From: Crystallibacter sulfonylureivorans_A
GTDB lineage: Bacteria > Actinomycetota > Actinomycetes > Actinomycetales > Micrococcaceae
Direction of reading: 5' to 3'
NCBI RefSeq assembly: GCF_047607445.1
Contig: NZ_JBLKRT010000006.1
Location: forward strand, 1 to 64,000
Length of the DNA: 64,000 bases
In this document: positions 17,418-26,298 of the stretch, piece after piece
How positions within the stretch are numbered: position 1 is the stretch's first letter
Layout: every line of letters begins with the position of its first letter
The notes under the pieces: generated by a model
Seen by the model: the letters and a program-made list of their open reading frames with translations, nothing else
Database searches by the model: none
Told to the model about the DNA's origin: nothing
Position numbers and translations under genes: made by a program

Positions 17418-18548
17418 TCAGGACTGCGGGAAAAACGCCTGGCTGAGCTCGTCATGCAGCTGCTGGACATCGGTCAGGAAACCGTCGTGGCCCAGCGGCG
17501 TTTCGATGGTGTGCACCTTGACCGATCCCGGCAGCGCCTCGGCCAACTGCCGCGACTGTTCCGGGAAGTAGAGGCGGTCGGAATCCACCGCCGCGATGAA
17601 GAACTCCGTCTCCTCAAGGCCGCCCAGGAATTGCTCCAGCGAGCCGCGGCCGCGGGATACGTCGTGGCTGACCAGGGCCTCGGTGAGGAGGATGTAGCTG
17701 TTCGCGTCGAAGCGGGACACCAGTTTTTCCGCCTGGTAGTCCAGGTAGCTTTCGACCGCATAGCGGCCGCGGGCCGCAGGTGTGATGCCGCCGAACGGCT
17801 GTTCCTCCGCCTGCGCCGAGCGGCCGAACCGGTACTCCAGTTCCGGCTCCGAACGGTAGTTGATGTGGGCGATCCGCCGGGCGATGCCCAGCCCGGCGTC
17901 CGGGGCGGGACCGCCGTAGTAGTCGCCGCCGGCAAAGTGCGGGTCCAGCCGGATGGCTGCGACCTGGGCCTGGGCAAAAGCAATCTGCTCGGCAGTGCTG
18001 GCCGCCCCGCAGGCCATGACTGCGCAGCGGGCCGTCCGGTCCGGGAACGTTGCAGCCCACTCAAGCGCACGCGCCCCGCCCATCGAGCCGCCGAGCACGG
18101 CATGCCAGCGGCGGATGCCCAGCGCATCGGCCAGCCGCGCTTCGGCCCGGACCGAGTCCCGGATAGTGACGAACGGGAACCGCGAACCCCACGGCGAGCC
18201 GTCCGGTGCCGGCGACGCCGGACCGGTGGAGCCGTAGCAACCGCCAACCATGTTGGCGGCCACCACGAAATAGCGCTCCGTGTCGATCGTGGCACCGGGA
18301 CCAACCAGGTCGTCCCACCAGCCGTCCTCGTCCGAGACGCCCCGGGCCACATGCGTGCTGCCGGTCAGGGCGTGCTCGATCAGGACCGCATTCGACGCAT
18401 CCGCATTCAGCGTGCCCCAGGTTTCAAAGCCCAGGACCACCTCGGGCAGGTAGCCGCCGGCTTCCAGTTCCAGCGCACCAACAGGCATCCTGCGCAGGAT
18501 GCCATCCGTCGCCTGGTCCACCAGTTCCTGCGGTTGCACGATCGTCAC
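17418..18548 (-). CDS. metX: Homoserine O-acetyltransferase
   Basis: The 376-residue alpha/beta hydrolase-fold enzyme acetylates L-homoserine with acetyl-CoA, the first committed step of methionine synthesis by direct sulfhydrylation. The nucleophile is Ser155 in VLGGSMGGARALEW. Aspartate and histidine of the triad fall in AAVDSDRLYFP and TPLGHDGFL. Other family segments are LTGSTHVARG and GGCYGSTGPASPAP. It starts 20 bases after metY on the same strand. The pair supplies and uses O-acetylhomoserine, and both should be controlled by the riboswitch ahead of metY. Confidence 0.95.
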   Translation of the reverse strand: MTIVQPQELVDQATDGILRRMPVGALELEAGGYLPEVVLGFETWGTLNADASNAVLIEHALTGSTHVARGVSDEDGWWDDLVGPGATIDTERYFVVAANMVGGCYGSTGPASPAPDGSPWGSRFPFVTIRDSVRAEARLADALGIRRWHAVLGGSMGGARALEWAATFPDRTARCAVMACGAASTAEQIAFAQAQVAAIRLDPHFAGGDYYGGPAPDAGLGIARRIAHINYRSEPELEYRFGRSAQAEEQPFGGITPAARGRYAVESYLDYQAEKLVSRFDANSYILLTEALVSHDVSRGRGSLEQFLGGLEETEFFIAAVDSDRLYFPEQSRQLAEALPGSVKVHTIETPLGHDGFLTDVQQLHDELSQAFFPQS

Positions 18549-18568
18549 GCTGCGTTCTACCTGCTTGC

Positions 18569-19894
18569 CTAGTCGTCCGAGCCCTTGGCGGCGCGGAACC
18601 CGGCCTCCAAATCGGCGATGATGTCATTGACGTTCTCGATGCCCACCGAGAGCCGGACCAGTCCGTCGGTCACGCCGGCGGAGACCCGCTCCTCGACCGA
18701 AAGCTGGGCATGGGTGGTCGACGCCGGGTGGATCACCAGCGAGCGCACATCACCGAGATTGGCCACGTGAGAATGCAATTCAAGGCCATCCACAAAACGC
18801 TTGCCCGCCTCGATGCCGCCCTTGATCTCGAACGCCACGATGGCGCCGGTCCCCTTGGGTCCGTACTTGCGGCCCCGGTCGTACCACGGGCTCGACGGCA
18901 GGCCGAGGTACGCAACGGAAGCAACGTCGTCGTGCGCTTCGAGGAACTCCGCCACCTTTTGCGCGTTGGCCACATGGCGCTCCACGCGCAGGCTCAGCGT
19001 TTCCAAACCTTGGGCGATCAGGAAGGCATTGAACGGAGAGATGGCCGAGCCCAGGTCGCGCAGCAGCTGCACGCGGGCCTTGAGGATGTAGGCGAGGTTG
19101 GCGCCGAGCGCACTTCCTACCCCCAGGTCGCGGGCGAAGACCAGCCCGTTGTAGGTCTCGTCCGGGATGTTGAAGCCCGGGAACTTCTCCGGATCGGCCC
19201 CGAAATCGAAGGTTCCAGCGTCCACGATCACGCCGCCGATCGCCGTCCCGTGTCCGCCGAGGTACTTGGTGGCCGAGTGGAGCACGATGTCCGCGCCCCA
19301 TTCGATCGGGCGGATCAGGTAGGGGGTGGCCAGCGTGTTGTCCACGATCAGCGGCACACCGTTCTCATGCGCGATACTGCTGACGGCCTCCAGGTCCAGC
19401 ACATCCTGGCGCGGATTGGAGACCACTTCGCCGAAGAACGCCTTGGTGTTCGGCTGCACCGCGTCGCGCCATTGCTGCAGGTTGTCCGGGTCCTCGACGA
19501 AGGTCACTTCGATGCCGAACTTGGGCAGCGTGGTACGCAGCAAGTTGTAGGTTCCGCCGTACAGGCTGGGGCTGGCCACAATGTGGTCGCCGGCCTCGGC
19601 CAGGTTCAGGATGGAGAACGTGGATGCGGCCTGGCCGGAGCCCAGCAGCAGCGCGCCGACGCCGCCTTCCAAGCTTGCGATCCGGGCTTCGACGGCCTCG
19701 CTGGTCGGGTTGCCGATCCGGGTGTAAATGGGTGCCAGTTCGGAGAGGGCGAAGCGGTCCGCGGCGCTCTGGGCGCTGGGGAACACGAACGACGTGGTCT
19801 GGTAGATCGGCAGGGCGCGGGCACCGGTGGCGGCATCCGGCTCCTGGCCGACGTGGATCTGACGGGTTTCAAAGGACCAGTCTGCATTGGACAT
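18569..19894 (-). CDS. metY: O-acetylhomoserine sulfhydrylase
   Basis: This 441-residue PLP enzyme of the Cys/Met metabolism family makes homocysteine from O-acetylhomoserine and sulfide. Lys210 in VLHSATKYLGGHG is the expected PLP Schiff-base residue. GSGQAAST near residue 86 binds the cofactor phosphate and YTRIGNPT near 58 is the subunit-contact signature. The length of about 440, with the insertion around residues 215-250, favours MetY over MetB or MetZ. The ATG follows a GAAGGAG site that can be buried in a hairpin downstream of a SAM-IV riboswitch. Confidence 0.95.
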   Translation of the reverse strand: MSNADWSFETRQIHVGQEPDAATGARALPIYQTTSFVFPSAQSAADRFALSELAPIYTRIGNPTSEAVEARIASLEGGVGALLLGSGQAASTFSILNLAEAGDHIVASPSLYGGTYNLLRTTLPKFGIEVTFVEDPDNLQQWRDAVQPNTKAFFGEVVSNPRQDVLDLEAVSSIAHENGVPLIVDNTLATPYLIRPIEWGADIVLHSATKYLGGHGTAIGGVIVDAGTFDFGADPEKFPGFNIPDETYNGLVFARDLGVGSALGANLAYILKARVQLLRDLGSAISPFNAFLIAQGLETLSLRVERHVANAQKVAEFLEAHDDVASVAYLGLPSSPWYDRGRKYGPKGTGAIVAFEIKGGIEAGKRFVDGLELHSHVANLGDVRSLVIHPASTTHAQLSVEERVSAGVTDGLVRLSVGIENVNDIIADLEAGFRAAKGSDD

Positions 19895-19903
19895 GGTGCA
19901 ACT

Positions 19904-19966
19904 CCTTCAATGGAAGGGGTCATCCGGGATCCGGCCGTGCCGGCATGTCTATCCCGGGTGTGACCC
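19904..19966 (-). promoter_or_regulatory. Expression platform: hairpins masking the metY ribosome site
   Basis: On the minus strand the segment CCTTCCATTGAAGG (19917-19904) can fold into a five-pair stem that captures most of the metY Shine-Dalgarno GAAGGAG. Just upstream, CCGGGAT (19957-19951) pairs with ATCCCGG (19930-19924), extended by GGGTCA (19966-19961) with TGACCC (19922-19917). The larger stem borrows the last bases of the aptamer. Control of translation initiation is the simplest reading, because no U-tract follows. Confidence 0.6.
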
Positions 19967-20076
19967 GCGCTTGCGCACCGCCTTGTGGCGGCTGCCTGGT
20001 CTTCACCCGGGGCACCCCACCGCGGTTGGAGGGTTGCCGGCCAGCAAACCGGGGTTTCACGCTGGCACTCATGACC
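19962..20076 (-). ncRNA. SAM-IV riboswitch aptamer
   Basis: The minus-strand leader of metY matches the actinobacterial SAM-IV riboswitch as I remember it. GGTCATGAGTGCCAGCG opens the element, GCTGGCCGGCAACCCTCCA and CCGCGGTGGGGTGCC form the SAM-binding core, and GTGAAGACCAGG closes P1. A GC hairpin (GCCGCC..GGCGG) then leads to AAGCGCGGGTC, whose CGCGG can pair with the CCGCG loop to form the family pseudoknot. It should repress metY-metX when S-adenosylmethionine is plentiful. Confidence 0.93.
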
Positions 20077-20225
20077 TGCGTACAGTCTCTGCGGAGAGCC
20101 CGGCCGGCCGCAACAATATGACACCTTATGACCGCCGCATCGGGCCGCTCTGGCCTGCTTTGCCGGCCTGTCGGGTCATCCTCGGTGTCAAGGCTTGACA
20201 TGGAGAAGCACGCCGAAAACTGAGT

Positions 20226-20245
20226 GACTTAGGTCACCCTAAGTC
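20226..20245. promoter_or_regulatory. 20-bp palindrome, candidate operator
   Basis: GACTTAGG, a four-base centre TCAC, then CCTAAGTC form a perfect palindrome 27 bases ahead of the VOC gene. A TTGACA hexamer lies at 20195-20200, with only a weak -10 after it, so the palindrome may overlap the promoter start region. The core resembles but does not match an iron box. The regulator is unknown. Confidence 0.5.
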
Positions 20246-20272
20246 GAGAGAGGGTTCACAAAGTGCCAAGAT

Positions 20273-20920
20273 ATGTCCATGCGCTTCGACCACGTTTCTT
20301 ATGCTGTTGAGCCCGACGGTTTGGCTGCCACCTCAGAGCGGATTTCCAAGGCCCTGGGTATCGACGCAGTCAAGGGCGGGGTGCACCCCCGCTTCGGCAC
20401 CCGGAATATGATCTTCCCCCTGACTGACCACCACTACCTGGAAGTGGTGGAGGTCCTGGACCACCCCGCGTCCGACAAGGCACCCTTCGGCCAGGCTGTG
20501 CGTGCCCGGTCTGAAGCCGGCGGCGGCTGGATGGGCTGGTGTGTGGAAGTGGACGACCTGACCCCGTTCGAAGAACGGCTGGGCCGTCACGCGGTTCCCG
20601 GAAACCGCAAATTCCCGGATGGACAGGAACTGAGCTGGCAGCAGATCGGCATCAAGGGCCTGATCGCCGACCCGCAGGTTCCCTACATGCTGCGCTGGGA
20701 TGAAGGGACCGAGGCGCTCCATCCTTCCAACGCCCGTCCGGCCACCGTCAAGCTGATCGGTCTGACCATTGCCGGTTCGTCGGACCGCGTGGCTGACTGG
20801 CTGGGCACCCCGGTGGACGACCTGCTCGACGACGTCAAGGTTGCCTGGACCGCCCCGAACGGTACCCCGGGCATCATGTCGGTTCGTTTCGAAACGGCAC
20901 ACGGCATCGTCGAACTCTAA
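20273..20920 (+). CDS. VOC/glyoxalase-like domain protein
   Basis: The 215-residue protein has a glyoxalase-like (VOC) fold. It starts with RFDHVSYAV, followed by GVHPRFGTRNMIFPLTDHHYLEVVEVLDHP, which is typical of the glyoxalase_3 (PF13468) type in which a single chain holds paired beta-alpha units. A second unit begins near KLIGLTIAGSSDRVADWLG. Histidines in HVSY and HHYLE and a glutamate near the C-terminus could bind a metal, but no substrate can be named. A second ATG two codons inside is an equally possible start. The gene is divergent from metY and preceded by the palindrome described separately. Confidence 0.8.
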   Translation: MSMRFDHVSYAVEPDGLAATSERISKALGIDAVKGGVHPRFGTRNMIFPLTDHHYLEVVEVLDHPASDKAPFGQAVRARSEAGGGWMGWCVEVDDLTPFEERLGRHAVPGNRKFPDGQELSWQQIGIKGLIADPQVPYMLRWDEGTEALHPSNARPATVKLIGLTIAGSSDRVADWLGTPVDDLLDDVKVAWTAPNGTPGIMSVRFETAHGIVEL

Positions 20921-21073
20921 GGTTCCGATGCTTCTGCCGCGGTAGCAAGGCTCGCAGTGGGCTCCCGTTCGGTCTTTTGCTCCACCCCCATTGGGCGGTG
21001 CCAGAGACGGAACGGGGGCCTTCTGCATGTTCCTTCCCCATGCGTATCCCGGTTGGCCGCTCGAAGTGCGGGC

Positions 21074-21853
21074 TTAGTTCCCGATGCCGATGGCGGGCCC
21101 CACCAGCGAATAGCCGACGAAGCCCGCAATATCCAGCAGTGCGTGCGCAATCACCAGCGGCATCACCCGCTTGACCTTCGAATAGACGTAGCCGAACACC
21201 AGGCCCATCAGGAAGTTCCCGATACCCGGGCCGATCCCCTGGTACAGGTGGTAGGTCCCGCGCAGGGCGGCGCTGACGAAGATCGTGGTCCAGATCCCCC
21301 AGCCGAACTTAGCGAACCGGTCGAAAAGGTAGCCCACCATGACCACTTCTTCGAGGATGGCGTGGCGCAGGGCTGACAGCACCAGTACCGGCACGGTCCA
21401 CCAATATTCATCCAGGGCCGCGGGGACAATAGCGGTAGTGATCCCCAGCGCCCGGCCGGCGGCGTAGACCGCCAACGTGCCGGCACCAATCACCAGGGCC
21501 AGCAGGAAGCCCAGGCCAAAGTCCACCCGGGGCCGGGAGAAGGTGAAGCCGATCGACCGGAAGGCCGACTGGCCTGCCGAGGTCATCAGGAACAGCACCA
21601 GGGCCACCGGCACCAGCGCAAAGATAATGCCGAGCATCTGGTAGACAAAATCGAACACTTCCCGCTGGTTCAGCACCGGGTTCAGCGTGGTTGTTTGCGA
21701 GGCCAGGGGCGCACGGGTCATCTTTTCCAGCAGGTTCACCACAGCGTAGACCGCGGATTGCCCCAGCGAGAGCCCGAGCACGATGAGCACCTCGGCCCGG
21801 TAGTACCTCAGCGTGTGCGGTGCGCTCGCAGTGACGACCTTCTGCTTGTCCAT
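21074..21853 (-). CDS. CPBP-family intramembrane metalloprotease
   Basis: The 259-residue membrane protein has about seven predicted helices and the three CPBP (CAAX protease/Abi) motifs. These are ILEEVVMVGYLF near residue 172 (the EE pair, though without the usual arginine), LRGTYHLYQG near 200 and VIAHALLDIAGF near 232. Such proteases act inside the membrane; bacterial substrates are mostly unknown, and some members protect against self-made bacteriocins. I use the ATG at 21853; a GTG fourteen codons upstream is possible. No bacteriocin gene is visible next to it. Confidence 0.83.
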   Translation of the reverse strand: MDKQKVVTASAPHTLRYYRAEVLIVLGLSLGQSAVYAVVNLLEKMTRAPLASQTTTLNPVLNQREVFDFVYQMLGIIFALVPVALVLFLMTSAGQSAFRSIGFTFSRPRVDFGLGFLLALVIGAGTLAVYAAGRALGITTAIVPAALDEYWWTVPVLVLSALRHAILEEVVMVGYLFDRFAKFGWGIWTTIFVSAALRGTYHLYQGIGPGIGNFLMGLVFGYVYSKVKRVMPLVIAHALLDIAGFVGYSLVGPAIGIGN

Positions 21854-21940
21854 AGCCACTATCTTGCCGTGTGTCGACGGCGGGCAGTCGCTCACCGAAC
21901 CGGATTCCTCTGTCCTGTCAGAATGGAGTGAGACGGCGAT

Positions 21941-23539
21941 TCACGAGTTCCGCCACACGCATTCGGCTCCGACCCACGTGGAGCGGATCCCGGCTGTACC
22001 GATTTCGGACGGTTCCATCGCGATCAGATCCTGGTCCAGCACGACGAAGTCCGCCAGTCGCCCGACGGTAAGTCGGCCCTTGATGTGGCCCTCCCCGGTC
22101 GCATGCGCTGAGCCGACCGTATAGACCCCCAGTGCCTCCGACACACTCAACTGCTGCTCCGGACCGAGCAAAAGACCCTCGGAACTTCGCCGGGTGACCA
22201 TGCTTTGCACGGCCATGAGCGGGTCGGCAGGCACTAACGGGTAGTCGGACGAGCCGGCAACCTCCACGCCGGCAGTCAGCAGGGACTTGTGGGCACAGAT
22301 CATTCGCGACCAGTCCGGCCCATAGAAGGAGGAGATTTCTTGCCCGTGAAAGTGGATGAAGGCGCCGAAGAGAACGGGCGTGACGCCGATGGACTTCATC
22401 CGGGCAATGAGCGAGTCATCGACCATGCTGCAGTGCTCGATGCGGTGATTCATCCGGTGACCCGCCGGGGGCGGCAGGGATTCATAGACTTGCAATACTT
22501 TGTCGACGGCGGCGTCGCCGTTGGCGTGGACGGCCACTCGCTGCCCGGCGCCATGGACTCGGCGGACGGTGGCGGCGAACTCTTCGTCTCCGAGAATCTG
22601 CAGCCCGTTGTCCGACCCCGTCGCGCTTTGGTAGGGACGCTGGCATAGGCAGGTGCCGCCGGACAGCGCCCCGTCCAGCATCATCTTTACACCAGCCAGC
22701 CGCAAGCGATCCGGTGTGCCGAAGGAGGGCGGTTCGGCCGTCTCATCAAAACAGCTGTACCACTGCAGCATGTTCACGCGGGGTGTCAGGACGTTGTCAG
22801 CCAGCGCCGCGGCATACATGTCCTGCTCCACCGCGGTAACGATCGCATCGCAATAGGAAGTGATGCCGACTGCATGCATCTCGTCGTTGACGGCACGCAG
22901 GGCGGCGACCTGCGCACCCATCTCGCCGGGTGAAGCGACGGATGTTCCCTGAAGCCCGGGCAGCCAGGGATCGAGCCAGGCCCGTTCGTACATCCACCCA
23001 TCCAACCGACCGTCGGCATCGGTCATCAGCTCTCCACCGGCCGGTGCGTCTTGCGCGCTGCGGTATCCCATCATTTCAAGGGCCCGGCTGTTGCCCACCG
23101 CTTTGTGGAAACTGTAATGAATCAGCACCAGCGGCCGGGTCGCTGATACTCCGTCCAAAAAACGACGGTCAATCCCTCCCAGGCCGGGATTCCGTTCGTC
23201 GAACGCGTGTCCGAGCACCCAATCGTCCTCGCCTACCAGTGCAGCACGTTCACTCATCATCCGTCGAAGCTCTTCTGCATCGGTGACGCCGGCAAGGTCG
23301 ACCCGGACGCGGGCCAACGCCGCTTGGGAGACGTGGCTATGAGCGTCATTAAAGCCCGGGACCACCAAGGCGCCGTCGAGGTCGATCCGCTCCGCCGACC
23401 GAAACCGCGCGTACAATCCACGACGGGATCCAACCGCAATGATCCTGCCGTCCTGTGCAGCAAAGGCCTCCGGTTCCGTTCCGTCCATGGCCATGATTCG
23501 TTTCGCGGCAAATATCCGTACCGGTTGCTCACTTTCCAC
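21941..23539 (-). CDS. Amidohydrolase family 3 protein (YtcJ-like)
   Basis: The 532-residue metal hydrolase begins with the beta-sandwich strand PVRIFAAKRIMAMDG and then the metal site GFNDAHSHV near residue 65. Further ligands are in AVHANGDAAVD (about 310), NHRIEHCSMV (about 340) and the aspartate in VAGSSDYPLVP (about 415). This order fits amidohydrolase_3 enzymes such as YtcJ, which cut C-N or ester bonds of small imported molecules. It is the last gene of the long minus-strand catabolic operon that starts with the Rieske oxygenase. The substrate is not evident. Confidence 0.85.
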   Translation of the reverse strand: MESEQPVRIFAAKRIMAMDGTEPEAFAAQDGRIIAVGSRRGLYARFRSAERIDLDGALVVPGFNDAHSHVSQAALARVRVDLAGVTDAEELRRMMSERAALVGEDDWVLGHAFDERNPGLGGIDRRFLDGVSATRPLVLIHYSFHKAVGNSRALEMMGYRSAQDAPAGGELMTDADGRLDGWMYERAWLDPWLPGLQGTSVASPGEMGAQVAALRAVNDEMHAVGITSYCDAIVTAVEQDMYAAALADNVLTPRVNMLQWYSCFDETAEPPSFGTPDRLRLAGVKMMLDGALSGGTCLCQRPYQSATGSDNGLQILGDEEFAATVRRVHGAGQRVAVHANGDAAVDKVLQVYESLPPPAGHRMNHRIEHCSMVDDSLIARMKSIGVTPVLFGAFIHFHGQEISSFYGPDWSRMICAHKSLLTAGVEVAGSSDYPLVPADPLMAVQSMVTRRSSEGLLLGPEQQLSVSEALGVYTVGSAHATGEGHIKGRLTVGRLADFVVLDQDLIAMEPSEIGTAGIRSTWVGAECVWRNS

Positions 23540-23573
23540 CGTCAGAATCTCCTTTCTGGAAACCCAGACGCTT

Positions 23574-24530
23574 CTAAAGGTCCAGCAGCAGTCGTTTGCC
23601 CTTGCACCGTGAAACGCAGATCATCATGGTGTCACCGGCTTCGCGTTCGTCGTCGGACAACAACGAGTCACGATGATCGATCTCGCCGCCCAGCACCGCC
23701 GTCTCGCAGGTGCCGCAGATTCCTTCACGGCAGGAGTTCAGGGGGTTGATCCCGACCGCTTCGAGGGCCTGCAAGATGGTTTCATCGGATCCAACCGGGA
23801 CTTCTGTCCCGTCCGCGAGTTCTACCGTGAAGGCCGTGTCCCCGCCCTCCGACGGCGCTTTGGCCTCGCCCGTGGCTGTAAAGCGCTCACAGTGGAAGCG
23901 TCCGGGCTCCTCCCAGCCGTCGGCAAGCGACTGAATGACATTGAGCAGCGGTCCGGGGCCGCAGGCATAGACGTGCAGGTCCGGCTGCTGGTCCGCCAAC
24001 AGTTCGGCAAGCGGGTAGAGTCCGCTCTCGTCGTCGGCGTGGATGTGAACATCTCCACCGAGCGCTTGGATCTCCTCAAGGAAAGCCATCGAAGAGCGGC
24101 TGCGGCCCAGGTAAACCAAGCGCCAGGGCACTCCAAGCGCTGCGGCCTCGCGGATCATCGGCAGAATCGGGGTGATACCGATGCCGCCGGCGATGAAGAC
24201 ATAGCTGCTGGCGGGGGCCAAGACGAAGTTGTTGCGCGGTCCCCGGACCTGGATTTTGGTCCCAGGTCTCAGCAAGTCGTGCACATAGGCCGAACCGCCG
24301 CGCCCCTCGGGTTCGCGCAGAATGCCTAGACGCCAAGCGGAGCGGCAGGTCGGCTCCGAGCAGAGCGAGTACTGGCGCAAAAGGCCGTTAGGCAGCAGGA
24401 CGTCCACGTGAGCGCCGGCTTCCCATTCGGGCAGGTCCTCCCCCAGCGGGTGCTCCAGCTCCAACGAGACCACGCTGCTGGATTCACGCCGGATCGAGCG
24501 GACCTCGACGTCGAAAAATTCTTCGGTCAT
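23574..24530 (-). CDS. PDR/VanB-type ferredoxin reductase
   Basis: The 318-residue flavoprotein passes electrons from NAD(P)H to a partner oxygenase. In order it shows a flavin-binding barrel with LRQYSLCSEP near residue 54, a nucleotide-binding domain with FIAGGIGITPILPM near 113, and a C-terminal plant-type 2Fe-2S ferredoxin with CREGICGTC near 268 and the fourth cysteine in MMICVSRC. This is the class IA layout of VanB and phthalate dioxygenase reductase. The cognate oxygenase is almost certainly the VanA-like Rieske protein upstream in the same operon. Confidence 0.92.
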   Translation of the reverse strand: MTEEFFDVEVRSIRRESSSVVSLELEHPLGEDLPEWEAGAHVDVLLPNGLLRQYSLCSEPTCRSAWRLGILREPEGRGGSAYVHDLLRPGTKIQVRGPRNNFVLAPASSYVFIAGGIGITPILPMIREAAALGVPWRLVYLGRSRSSMAFLEEIQALGGDVHIHADDESGLYPLAELLADQQPDLHVYACGPGPLLNVIQSLADGWEEPGRFHCERFTATGEAKAPSEGGDTAFTVELADGTEVPVGSDETILQALEAVGINPLNSCREGICGTCETAVLGGEIDHRDSLLSDDEREAGDTMMICVSRCKGKRLLLDL

Positions 24531-24547
24531 GATTCACCTCCGCCGTG

Positions 24548-25345
24548 TCAGGCCGCGGCCGGTTCGGAGAGCACCGAGGCAAGGAAGGCCTTGGTGCGTT
24601 CGTTTTGCGGGTTCGTGATGACCTCGCGGGCAGGTCCCTGCTCCACCACATAGCCGTCCGCCATAAAGACCACCCGGTCGGCGACGTCGCGGGCAAAATG
24701 CATCTCGTGCGTCACCACCACCATGGTCATGCCGGAGTTGGCCAGGTCCTTCATGACCTTCAGGACCTCGCCAACCAGCTCGGGGTCCAGGGCCGAGGTC
24801 GGCTCGTCGAAGAGCATCAACTGCGGCTCCATGCACAGCGCGCGGGCGATCGCGACACGCTGTTGCTGGCCGCCGGAGAGCTGGCGTGGATATGCGTCGG
24901 CTTTTTCCGCCAGTCCGACTTTCTCCAGCAGGGACATGGCCCGGGCCATGGCAGTGGCCTTTTTCTCTTTGCGGACAAGCCGCGGTGCTTCGATCAGGTT
25001 TTCCATCACGGTCATGTGCGGGAATAAGTTGAACTGCTGGAAGACCATGCCGACTTCGGTGCGGCTGCGGCAGATGTCGTTGTGGCTCTGTTCATACAGC
25101 TTGCTGCCCTTGAGGTCGTAGCCCACGATCTTGCCGTTGACCCACATGCGGCCGCCGTCGACCGTTTCCAGGTGGTTGATGCAGCGCAGGAACGTGCTCT
25201 TGCCGGATCCTGAAGGACCGATCAGGCAGACCACCTCCCCTGGTTGGACGTGCAGGTCAATGCCCTTCAGCACCTGGTTGGAGCCGAAATTCTTACAGAT
25301 GGCGTCGGCTTTCACCATCGGCTCAACGCCGTGCGTAACCGTCAT
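24548..25345 (-). CDS. Polar amino acid ABC transporter, ATP-binding subunit
   Basis: This 265-residue ATPase has Walker A GPSGSGKST near residue 43, signature LSGGQQQRVAIARAL near 155 and Walker B LMLFDEPTSALDP near 173. The layout is that of GlnQ/HisP-type subunits. Its start overlaps the permease stop by four bases (ATGA), indicating coupled translation. A second ATG nine codons in is an alternative start. It powers the importer formed with the permease and binding lipoprotein upstream. Confidence 0.94.
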   Translation of the reverse strand: MTVTHGVEPMVKADAICKNFGSNQVLKGIDLHVQPGEVVCLIGPSGSGKSTFLRCINHLETVDGGRMWVNGKIVGYDLKGSKLYEQSHNDICRSRTEVGMVFQQFNLFPHMTVMENLIEAPRLVRKEKKATAMARAMSLLEKVGLAEKADAYPRQLSGGQQQRVAIARALCMEPQLMLFDEPTSALDPELVGEVLKVMKDLANSGMTMVVVTHEMHFARDVADRVVFMADGYVVEQGPAREVITNPQNERTKAFLASVLSEPAAA

Positions 25346-26280
25346 TTCTTGGTGCCTTTCAGGGAGAGCGCGTCATGCGTGGCGAAAAACCGCTTCAGCT
25401 GTTGCAGTGGCGTGGGCGGCAGGTTCCGCTGATTGCCGCGGGCGAAGCGCCGCTCCAGGTAGTACTGGCCGATGGTCAGGATCGAAGTGATCAGCAGGTA
25501 CCAGAGACTGGCGACGATCAGCAGCGGCACGGTCTCGAACGTTCGTGCGTAGATGATCTGCGCCGAGTAGAGCAGCTCCGGCACCGAGATCACGCTGACC
25601 AAAGCGGTGGTCTTGAGCATGCCGATGGTTTCGTTGCCGGTGGGCGGGATAATCACGCGCATCGCCTGCGGCAGCACCACCCGGCGCATGGTCTGCATCC
25701 GGGTAATGCCCAGGGCCTCCGCTGCCTCGGTTTGTCCGTGGTCCACGGACAGGATCCCGGCCCGGACGATCTCGGACATGTAGGCGCCTTGGTTGAGGCC
25801 AAGGCCGAGGATTGCTGCCGTCATCGGGGTGATCAACTGGTTGGCGTCCAGTTCGACGCCGGGAATACCGAGCGTGATGACCGGATACAGTGCAGCCAGG
25901 TTGAACCAGAACAGCAACTGCACCAACACCGGCGTGCCGCGGAAGAAGTTCACGTAGGCGAAGGCGGCACTGCGTACTACTGGATTGACGGAGAGCCGCA
26001 TGACTGCGAACACGACTCCGAGCACGATGCCGATGGCCATGCTGATCGCGGTCAGGCCAAGCGTGACCAGGATGCCCCGGCCAATGGACACATCGCGCAG
26101 GTAGAGTCCGACGACGTCCCAGCCGAAGTTGGGGTTGGTCATCACGGACCGCGCCAGCAGTCCGGCGATCACAACGATCACCGCTGCGGCCAGCCACCGG
26201 CCGGGATGCTTGGCCTTGACGACGGTGTAGCCATCGGCGGTAGGGGCTGTTTGCTCGCTTCGGGTAGTCACGGCAGTCAT
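25342..26280 (-). CDS. Polar amino acid ABC transporter, permease
   Basis: The 312-residue membrane subunit belongs to the HisM/GlnP family. It has an extra N-terminal helix after a cytoplasmic leader, then the five-helix core. The EAA loop EAAEALGITRMQTMRRVVLPQAMRVIIPP lies near residue 190, and VNFFRGTPVLVQLLF near 112 is the usual family segment. Only one permease is encoded, so it should act as a homodimer. It sits between the binding protein and the ATPase. Confidence 0.93.
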   Translation of the reverse strand: MTAVTTRSEQTAPTADGYTVVKAKHPGRWLAAAVIVVIAGLLARSVMTNPNFGWDVVGLYLRDVSIGRGILVTLGLTAISMAIGIVLGVVFAVMRLSVNPVVRSAAFAYVNFFRGTPVLVQLLFWFNLAALYPVITLGIPGVELDANQLITPMTAAILGLGLNQGAYMSEIVRAGILSVDHGQTEAAEALGITRMQTMRRVVLPQAMRVIIPPTGNETIGMLKTTALVSVISVPELLYSAQIIYARTFETVPLLIVASLWYLLITSILTIGQYYLERRFARGNQRNLPPTPLQQLKRFFATHDALSLKGTKK

Positions 26281-26298
26281 GCGGCTGCTTCCTCTCCG

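Noticed and set aside
20226..20245. Iron-box (IdeR/DtxR) site
   Set aside because: TTAGG and CCTAA arms are present, but the spacing and central bases do not fit the 19-base consensus.
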